A stretch of 64,000 nt of DNA, taken from Thermosipho affectus (lineage in GTDB: Bacteria; Thermotogota; Thermotogae; Thermotogales; Fervidobacteriaceae). Where the stretch lies: contig NZ_LBFC01000023.1 in assembly GCF_001990485.1 (NCBI RefSeq), positions 56,597 through 120,596 on the forward strand, in the 5' to 3' direction. The position numbers and the translations under genes were made by a program. Each line of letters starts with the position of its first letter. The stretch's first letter is position 1. Below, in pieces: positions 58,808-64,000 of the stretch. The notes beneath the pieces are model-generated. The model was given only the letters and a program-made list of their open reading frames with translations. It had not been told where the DNA came from and made no database searches.

Positions 58808-59248
58808 GCTGTAATAACTAAGGTATTAATTGCAGAAGTTGGAAAGATAGGTTCTGAAGAGCCTTTTTCATATGAAAAGTTGTCACCTACACTTGCGATG
58901 TATAGAGCAAGAAATTTTGAAGAAGCAGTAGATAAAGCTGTTAAATTAGTGGAGTTTGGTGGAATGGGACATACATCTGTTTTGTATACAGATCAAATTA
59001 ACAAGGATAGAATAGATTATTTTGGAAGTAAATTAAAAACAGGAAGGGTATTAATAAATATGCCATCTTCTCAAGGAGCCATAGGAGATGTGTATAACTT
59101 TAAATTAGAACCTTCTTTAACTCTAGGATGTGGTTCATGGGGTGGCAATTCCGTAAGTGAAAATGTTGGAGTTAAACATTTGTTGAACATTAAAACAATT
59201 GCAGAAAGGCGTGAAAACATGTTGTGGTTTAAAGTGCCTCCTAATTAA
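58808..59248 (+). pseudogene. Aldehyde dehydrogenase fragment of an adhE-like gene
   Basis: Encodes TKVLIAEVGKIGSEEPFSYE, KLSPTLAMYRARNFEEAV, GGMGHTSVLYTDQ, RVLINMPSSQGAIGD and LTLGCGSWGGNSVSENVG up to ENMLWFKVPPN, which is the C-terminal third of the acylating aldehyde dehydrogenase domain of bifunctional AdhE. Immediately after FKVPP the sequence jumps into the truncated [2Fe-2S] gene copy; the alcohol dehydrogenase half that should follow lies 6 kb upstream at 52.6 kb. Confidence 0.85.
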
Positions 59249-59436
59249 TAGAAGCTTTAAATGATCTTCCAAAAGATATCAAAGAGTCTTTGGATCTTAA
59301 ATATAATCTTTGTTTTAATACGTGTTATGAAAAAATGAAACCACCAATAGTTAAAATAGACAATGAATTTTACCAAGATATGACTCCTGAAAAACTGAAA
59401 GATATAATATTAAATTTGGTAAAAAATAAAAAGTAA
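59249..59436 (+). pseudogene. Truncated duplicate of the [2Fe-2S] thioredoxin-like gene
   Basis: Reads IEALNDLPKDIKESLDLKYN ... LVKNKK, corresponding to residues 19-81 of the intact protein at 53260-53505 with only a few substitutions (Ser to Pro, Glu to Asp, Ser to Asn). The N-terminus with the first two cluster cysteines is gone and there is no start codon or RBS. Confidence 0.88.
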
Positions 59437-59455
59437 TACTCATAAAAATGTTTAT

Positions 59456-59491
59456 AAAAGAAGGGGCTTTAAAAAGCCCCTTCTTTTATTT
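59456..59491 (+). terminator. Intrinsic terminator (duplicate copy)
   Basis: AAAAGAAGGGGCTTT, AAA, AAGCCCCTTCTTTTATTT: perfect stem and T-rich tail, the undamaged version of 53526-53560. Confidence 0.85.
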
Positions 59492-59735
59492 CTGACGTTA
59501 CGTTAAGGATGATGTTCTTTGGATATATTTAGGATAACAATAGAATATGATTCTTAATTTAACATATGCCTTTTTGCCAAAAACTTACAAAAAAATTGTA
59601 TCGAAAAAGTAATAAAAAGTAGTATAATAATGTTAGAAAGTGGAAAAAGAATGCAGTGTAAAGTAAATGTTGTAAAAATAAAAAACTGTATCTTAGTCTG
59701 TTTCAAAAATAGAAAGAAGAGGGCATAATCTTTTC

Positions 59736-59796
59736 TGTCATTCTGAGAGGCTCCTTCCTTTTTGTCATTCTGAGGAGCGTTATCGACAAAGAATCT
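59736..59796 (-). repeat. Two REP-like units, inverted
   Basis: TGTCATTCTGAGAGGCTCC (59736-59754) and TGTCATTCTGAGGAGCG...AAGAATCT (59763-59796), the reverse complement of the units at 55.0 and 58.2 kb. The rest of 59492-59816 shows no gene. Confidence 0.6.
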
Positions 59797-59816
59797 TATT
59801 TTTTTCACTAACCTTC

Positions 59817-60234
59817 TGTAAATGGTAAAATAAAAATGGCCAAGAAGAGGAAAATAAAAATGCACAAAAATGTACATAAATGGTATCCTTCCAAAGGAAG
59901 GGGGAATACCAAAAATGGAAAAAGTCAAACAACATTTGGAAATGTTAAGGGGATGGATTTGAGATCGAACTTTTCTGAATTAGCCAGGATATACAGGATA
60001 GACAGAAGGACAGTAAAGAAATATTAGGAAGGATATCAAGGTAAGCTTAAAAAAGAAATAGTTTCCATAAGACTTTTGAAGAGGATTTTTAATCAAATTT
60101 TTGGATATGAAGGCGAGAAAAATATGTTACAAGCAAAAGATGAACTTTTACAAAAACGACGTGAGGTATTACAACTGAACTTTGTGGACATTTCTAATAA
60201 AGAATGGCTTTATATGATTAGAAAGAATATTTAG
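59817..60234 (+). mobile_element. IS21-like transposase (IstA) 5' fragment, degenerate
   Basis: A frame from the ATG at 59836 reads MAKKRKIKMHKNVHKWYPSK and later MDLRSNFSELARIYRIDRRT, VKKY, then TAG (60025-60027), then EGYQGKLKKE in the same frame to a stop at 60232. The SELARIYRIDRRTVKKY helix-turn-helix with EGYQGK is typical of the IstA N-terminus. The catalytic DDE domain and istB are absent. The first 38 bases (59817-59854) recur at 63963-64000. Confidence 0.65.
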
Positions 60235-60235
60235 T

Positions 60236-60275
60236 TATGCTTATAGAGAAGTATCGTGAAATACTTTTAAGCATA
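60236..60275. repeat. Two-tier hairpin after the IS fragment
   Basis: Outer arms TATGCTT/AAGCATA (60236-60242, 60269-60275) and inner arms AAGTAT/ATACTT enclose CGTGAA; followed by AAATTTTATT. May be a terminator or an IS end. Confidence 0.4.
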
Positions 60276-60409
60276 AAATTTTATTGACAAAATGATATAA
60301 ACTAATCGATTTGGATCGATCTGGTATGATTTGTTCAAGAAAATTGCTAAAAAGAATTAAAACTTTATTTTAAATAATCTATCAGATAATTTTTTCTATA
60401 CTATAATTA

Positions 60410-60418
60410 TGATATAAT
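60410..60418 (+). promoter_or_regulatory. Extended -10 promoter of the EVE-nuclease gene
   Basis: TGATATAAT (TATAAT at 60413-60418), about 60 bases before the RBS-guided start. Same extended -10 as at 49.87 kb. No clear -35. Confidence 0.5.
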
Positions 60419-60477
60419 TCTAATTGTGGTATCATTCTAAACTTGTAAAATAAATTTTCAAAAGAGGAGGTTGTAAA

Positions 60478-61446
60478 ATAACAAACTCAGAAATTAATTA
60501 TTTTTTAGTTTCTATTTCAAATAGGGAAAATCTTGAATTATGTAAGAAATATACTTTGGCGGGGTTTACAAATAGTATTAACGGATTTTGGACATATTCT
60601 GATATAAGCATAGGAGACTATATCTCTTTTCTTTATGGTGCTAGAATAAAAGATTTGTATCGTGTTACTAAAAAAGTAGCTTATAAAAACGCAGAAAACT
60701 TGCCTCCTTGGCCTTCAATAAAATTTAGAAATTCAGGTAATACGTATTATTTTCCTTTCAGATTGCATTTAGAAAAAGTAAGAGATTTGGATGAACCGTT
60801 AGTAAAAGCCGAATTTGCATATGTGGCTGAAAATCTGTTACTAAGAGGTGGATATAAAAAAACTCACTTTCAAGCAGATTTAACGACACTTCATAATGTT
60901 TCTACTATGGGAAGAATGAATAAAATAGTTCCAGAGCCATTAGAAATACTTTCTGAAACATTTACACCAAAAATAGTTTTTAATAAAAAAACTAAGAAAA
61001 TTCCTTTTGAATTTCCTTTCCATGAATTTATTCTTCAATCATTAGTGCGTAAAAAAATAAAAGATTTCTTGTTAAAAGAAGTATTAGAAAATTTTAGTAA
61101 GAATCTCTCAGTAGATGATTTTGAAGTTCTTGGGGAAAAGGCTCTACCTGAAGGATTTGTTGACATTTTTATAAAATTGAAATACCCAATAGCAACGAAT
61201 AGATATGTGTTAGTAGAAATTAAGACAAAAAGAGCAAATACAAATGACATAGAACAGTTGCATAATTACTTAAAACAAATTGGAAAAGAAGTAATTGGAG
61301 GTGTTTTAATTGCTAAAGATTTTCCAAAAGCAAAGATTCTTAAAAGTGATATTATGTATGTAAAATATTGTTTTAAAAATCTAGATGTTAATAATGCATA
61401 TTCGTTCGAGGAACTCTTGAAAATGTTGAGCTTTACGATCATTTAA
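60478..61446 (+). CDS. EVE-domain plus PD-(D/E)XK (NucS-like) nuclease, probable modification-dependent restriction factor; AUA start
   Basis: 322 residues if read from ATA at 60478, which lies 7 bases after AGAGGAGG; the first canonical start (TTG 60556) would delete the first strand of the domain. Residues 1-105 look like an EVE/PUA-type domain: NYFLVSISNRENLELC, GFTNSINGFWTYSDISIGDY, ISFLYGARIKDLYRV, PPWPSIKF. EVE domains read modified bases and are often fused to nucleases. Residues ~180-305 look like a RecB/NucS-type nuclease: Asp 229 (GFVDIFIK), Glu 247 and Lys 249 (VLVEIKTKR), Gln 260 (IEQLHNYL), then GGVLIAKDFPKA. The middle is unassigned. Assigned by eye; no neighbouring methylase. 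Confidence 0.7.
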   Translation: MTNSEINYFLVSISNRENLELCKKYTLAGFTNSINGFWTYSDISIGDYISFLYGARIKDLYRVTKKVAYKNAENLPPWPSIKFRNSGNTYYFPFRLHLEKVRDLDEPLVKAEFAYVAENLLLRGGYKKTHFQADLTTLHNVSTMGRMNKIVPEPLEILSETFTPKIVFNKKTKKIPFEFPFHEFILQSLVRKKIKDFLLKEVLENFSKNLSVDDFEVLGEKALPEGFVDIFIKLKYPIATNRYVLVEIKTKRANTNDIEQLHNYLKQIGKEVIGGVLIAKDFPKAKILKSDIMYVKYCFKNLDVNNAYSFEELLKMLSFTII

Positions 61447-61816
61447 AGTTAGTTAACTTAAAATGTTAAGATTTAATGGTCTTAAATTAAAATATAATAG
61501 TTAAAAATATAAGTTTTAAAAGATTTTTCGAGATGTTCGATAAAATTTATTTTAAGTTTGAAAAGTTATGATGATATAAAAAATAGAAATGTTGGTTGCT
61601 TAGTCTTTTTTAGCACATCTCCTCATTGTAAAATCTTAAAACTGAACAATATATGTTGTATCATAGTAGCTAGTGTAATATATAGAGAAATAATTTGAGT
61701 AAAGTAGGGTTAACGATATAAATCTTGTTGGGTATTAGAAAATATTTGGAAAGAGATATTTCTTGTTACTCTGTTTTGGGATTCATGTTTTTTTTACGGT
61801 ATTGACAGAATATACT
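61447..61816. other. Gene-free stretch
   Basis: 370 AT-rich bases without a credible reading frame. A TTGACA (61802-61807) and TATAAT (61827-61832) with a long 19-base spacer point rightward into the 3' end of the minus-strand RNase H gene; no plus-strand gene follows. Confidence 0.5.
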
Positions 61817-62260
61817 TTAACATTGATATAATCTATATCCAAAAACAATTTTTTTCGAAATAGCTCTTTTGGCAAGAGAATCAGCCCATTCATTGTATTC
61901 AACTCTTGAGTGAGCTTTAACCTTTTTAAAATAAATATTCATATATTGCTTGAAATAATTAATACTTTTAAGATAATACAATGAAATCTCAGAATATGGT
62001 TTCATTTTGCCTATAGCTAGTTTTTCTATAGGTAGAAAGTCATAAGCTATTGTAACTTCAGTTATATTTCGTGACAAAGCCCATTCAAGTGCTTTTATAA
62101 CCGATGTAAATTCTCCATATGTTGAATTTAGAGATGTATTTCCTCGAACTATCCCTTTTTTTACTTTTAAAATAGTTTTTCCTCTTAATGCTACAAATCC
62201 CCATCCAGCTATATCAGGTATTTCACAATTCCATGAACCATCTACATAAATTGTTACCAA
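61817..62260 (-). CDS. RNase H-like protein (copy 2)
   Basis: 147 residues from a TTG at 62260 (AGAGGGGAG upstream; an earlier TTG at 62278 overlaps the RBS). Catalytic pattern: Asp in TIYVDGSWN, Glu in STYGEFTSVIKAL, Asp in IAYDFLPIEK, and KVKAHSRVEYNEWADSLAKRA with the terminal Asp. Similar in length and motif spacing to the plus-strand protein at 53734. Third gene of a three-gene minus-strand cassette with the zinc-ribbon and membrane genes. Confidence 0.8.
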   Translation of the reverse strand: MVTIYVDGSWNCEIPDIAGWGFVALRGKTILKVKKGIVRGNTSLNSTYGEFTSVIKALEWALSRNITEVTIAYDFLPIEKLAIGKMKPYSEISLYYLKSINYFKQYMNIYFKKVKAHSRVEYNEWADSLAKRAISKKIVFGYRLYQC

Positions 62261-62293
62261 AGTATCTCCCCTCTTCAAATTGTTTTTTTACAC

Positions 62294-62704
62294 CTAAAAT
62301 GGTTCATTGTATAAGGTATTTCTTCTGCCAATTTTTGAGCCCACTTTATCCATGGTTAATAAATATTCAATATAATTTTTTTCCGGTAAAATTAAGTAAT
62401 AACCATTGTTTGAACTTAATCTATACCCAGGTTTTGGGGCAAAAAATGCTTGACACTTTCCACAAGTAAAAATTCTTGGAATTAATATTTTTCCATCTTC
62501 TGTTTCAATTTCAAAGTCGTTATGAAAAACTGTTTTGAATAATTGATTGCCACATATTGGACATACATATGAAGAAATATAAAAATTTTTAGTTGGATAC
62601 GTAAAATAATATTTTTGTCTCAATTCAGTTTCTGTCATAAAAGCTGCGAATGCGGGATAATCATGAGTAAATTTATAGATATTTCTATTGAAAACTACTT
62701 TCAT
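62294..62704 (-). CDS. Zinc-ribbon protein, unknown
   Basis: 136 residues; ATG at 62704 after AAGGAGGG. Two CxxC pairs (YVCPICGNQ and FTCGKCQAF, ~35 residues apart) make a probable zinc ribbon. The N-terminus (KVVFNRNIYKFTHDYPAFAA) and C-terminus (NGYYLILPEKNYIEYLLTMD) are unassigned. It lies 33 bases before the RNase H-like gene and 45 after the membrane gene. No family recognised. Confidence 0.7.
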   Translation of the reverse strand: MKVVFNRNIYKFTHDYPAFAAFMTETELRQKYYFTYPTKNFYISSYVCPICGNQLFKTVFHNDFEIETEDGKILIPRIFTCGKCQAFFAPKPGYRLSSNNGYYLILPEKNYIEYLLTMDKVGSKIGRRNTLYNEPF

Positions 62705-62749
62705 TTTTTCCCTCCTTAACAAATATTATTTTTTAAATGATATTTTTAC

Positions 62750-63487
62750 TTATATTTTTTCATTTTTTCTTGAAAAAATAGCAGCTAGAATTGAATTTCC
62801 TAAAAACAAACTTTTATGAAATCCCATGGTGTGTCCTCTAATACCAGAATACGGTTTTATTGTTTTTTGAAATAAACCTGCATCTTTCAATAAATGAAAG
62901 GATAATCCTAGCCATGCACCATTTATAAACTCTTCTTCTTTTAAGGAAATTTCGTAAATTGTCCTTAAAACCATATTTTCTTTATTCCATGTAGTTTTTT
63001 GAACTAATTTGAACAAAAATCTTGCCATAAATTCCAAAAGAAATAATCCAATAATGGTATGTGTTATTATGTTTCTGTGGTTTTTTATTCCAGTCTTTAA
63101 ATCTAAATCAGGAATTCCTCCTTCAAAATCTATTCCACCACCTACTAACAATGCGGTGAGAAAATAAATTGTTAAATTTGCTATTTTTTCTTTCTTTTTT
63201 TTCAAACTCAATTTTTTAAAATTATTGTACTTTTTATACACAAATTTTTTAGAATTTAAAATCACATCACTAAATGAAATTTTTCCAGTTAGTAGCCTAA
63301 ACACAAATTTTGTGGTTAGAAAGCTTACTTTTGTTATATCTTTTAAGAAGTATTTAAATGAAACTATCTTATGATTAATTGTTGATTTCAATGCCTGTTT
63401 GAATGATTCTTCAACTATTTCCATAAAATCTTTTTTTGGTAATGATTTTATTAAAACATTGATTTCCATAATATCGCTATTTGTCAT
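62750..63487 (-). CDS. Membrane protein with HD-rich motifs, possibly metal-dependent hydrolase (YdjM/DUF457-like)
   Basis: 245 residues; ATG at 63487 after AAAGGAGG. A basic N-terminal half without membrane helices leads to LTIYFLTALLVGGGIDF, then PDLDLKTGIKNHRNIITHTIIGLFLLEF and LGLSFHLLKDAG. The PDLD...HRNxxTHT arrangement recalls membrane-bound metal-dependent hydrolases of the YdjM group (PDxD...HRGxTHS), but the match is by eye and partial. First gene of the three-gene cassette. Confidence 0.6.
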   Translation of the reverse strand: MTNSDIMEINVLIKSLPKKDFMEIVEESFKQALKSTINHKIVSFKYFLKDITKVSFLTTKFVFRLLTGKISFSDVILNSKKFVYKKYNNFKKLSLKKKKEKIANLTIYFLTALLVGGGIDFEGGIPDLDLKTGIKNHRNIITHTIIGLFLLEFMARFLFKLVQKTTWNKENMVLRTIYEISLKEEEFINGAWLGLSFHLLKDAGLFQKTIKPYSGIRGHTMGFHKSLFLGNSILAAIFSRKNEKI

Positions 63488-63581
63488 ATATCATTCCTCC
63501 TTTCTATCCGTATTAATATACGTTTTGTGTTGATAAAATCTGACAAATAGTATAAAATGAATCATGTCTAATACTAAAAAT

Positions 63582-63900
63582 TCAATTAACATGTTTTCTA
63601 AAAAATAAATCTTTAATACAATCAACTTCTTGTGGAATTTGTATATTTTTTTCATAATTTTTTACAATATTTTTGATTGTTGCCAAACTTACATATTCAG
63701 GAGCAATTACTTTAATTAAACGTTTAAGTTTCACAAACAAAATATTCATAAAGCATAGCATTTCTTGGATTTAAATAAAAATGAACATAATCATGTAATA
63801 CTTTTTACTTCCTTGCTTTTGAACTTTTTCATCTGCGTAATCGTTTTTAATAATCCATTTTTTATTGCTAAATTTCTAGAAAATATCTTATTTAAAAAAG
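63582..63900 (-). pseudogene. Decayed DarT-like (DUF4433) ADP-ribosyltransferase toxin gene
   Basis: Three minus-strand frames give consecutive homologous-looking pieces: NLAIKNGLL and KNDYADEKVQKQGSKK (63800-63890), VLHDYVHFYLNPRNAMLYEY (within 63724-63801) and LKRLIKVIAPEYVSL to FFRKHVN (63582-63749). The LHDYVxFYxNPRNxMLY string is the hallmark of DarT toxins, which ADP-ribosylate thymidine in DNA. The frame changes between pieces and no full frame exists. No antitoxin darG is visible. Confidence 0.6.
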
Positions 63901-63962
63901 GCGAAATCGCTGGATATTTAGAGTGATCAAAATGGAATTAAAGTAGATGAAAGATTTAAAAA

Positions 63963-64000
63963 TGTAAATGGTAAAATACAAATGGCCAAAAAGAGGAAAA
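63963..64000 (+). repeat. Second copy of the IS21-like left end, running off the window
   Basis: TGTAAATGGTAAAATACAAA followed by TGGCCAAAAAGAGGAAAA matches 59817-59854 with two or three differences. An ATG at 63983 begins MAKKRK, as in the first copy, so another transposase gene probably starts here. Confidence 0.75.

Larger units (their letters stand above)
59244..59491 (+). repeat. ~248-base direct repeat of 53313-53560
   Basis: Near-identical copy, starting at ATTAATAGAAGC and running through the end of the [2Fe-2S] gene, its spacer (TACTCATAAAAATGTTTATA) and terminator. Divergence begins just after the terminator. Confidence 0.9.

Noticed and set aside
59554..59928. 124-codon minus-strand open frame
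   Set aside because: It is a translation of REP-like repeats and the IS fragment's opposite strand, with no recognisable protein features.
52548..64000. CRISPR array in the accessory region
   Set aside because: No regularly spaced direct repeats; the repeats seen are REP-like units and one gene duplication, and no cas genes are present.
1..64000. tRNA or rRNA genes
   Set aside because: No cloverleaf with a GTTCRA-type T loop or rRNA-like GC-rich block was recognised by eye; a covariance-model scan would settle this.

Overview
The window is low-GC bacterial DNA, densely coding on both strands for its first ~52.5 kb. The gene content suggests a thermophilic fermentative member of the Thermotogales, most like Thermosipho: an [FeFe]-hydrogenase locus with HydE/HydG and a TM1266-like protein, a ThiD-ThiN fusion, an IspH-S1 fusion, a Thi4-type thiazole synthase, GH1 and GH31 glucosidases and MalF/MalG-type permeases. 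The genus is an inference from gene content, not from a database search.

Layout: 1-3.9 kb is a thiamine operon (thi4 cut by the window edge, thiC, a TIM-barrel gene, thiDN). 3.9-6.2 kb holds pfkA and an amidohydrolase. 6.2-11.1 kb (minus) is the hydrogenase locus hydA > TM1266-like > hydG > small unknown > hydE; the hydA/TM1266-like gap carries mutually exclusive hairpins, one hiding a ribosome binding site. 11.2-16 kb (minus) carries murJ, birA, a PP-loop ATPase, rnc, a small unknown and an AEC transporter, tightly overlapping. 16.1-39.8 kb (plus) is a long run: orphan RnfB-like protein, dprA, panC, GH31 glucosidase, pnp, M16 peptidase, HD-GYP protein, hslU, two sugar permeases (one with a huge insertion), transaldolase, aspS, STAS protein, cmk, ispH-S1, der, then a BMP-type binding protein, a membrane-anchored binding-fold protein and an HD-GYP gene broken by one in-frame TGA. 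39.8-43.9 kb is the conserved rpmH-rnpA-yidD-yidC-jag cluster followed by a cupin and a K+ channel. 44-52.5 kb has glnA, a GGDEF response regulator, an EEP hydrolase, GH1 beta-glucosidase, a divergent gene pair around a perfect palindrome, an alpha/beta hydrolase and a laccase-domain protein.

From 52.5 kb to the end the character changes. It is an accessory, decaying region: two separated fragments of an adhE-type alcohol dehydrogenase, a [2Fe-2S] thioredoxin-like gene and its truncated duplicate (including the terminator), an MFS transporter fragment, REP-like intergenic repeats, a frameshifted ABC exporter, and an IS21-like transposase fragment whose left end recurs at the right window edge. 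Between those two IS ends (59.8-64.0 kb) lie an EVE-domain plus PD-(D/E)XK nuclease gene (probable modification-dependent restriction factor, apparently with an AUA start), an uncharacterised three-gene cassette (membrane protein, zinc ribbon, RNase H fold) and a decayed gene resembling the DarT DNA ADP-ribosyltransferase toxin. This IS-bounded, defence-flavoured island is the best candidate for something undescribed; the hydrogenase-locus RNA switch is the best regulatory candidate.

No rRNA, tRNA or CRISPR array was recognised by eye.
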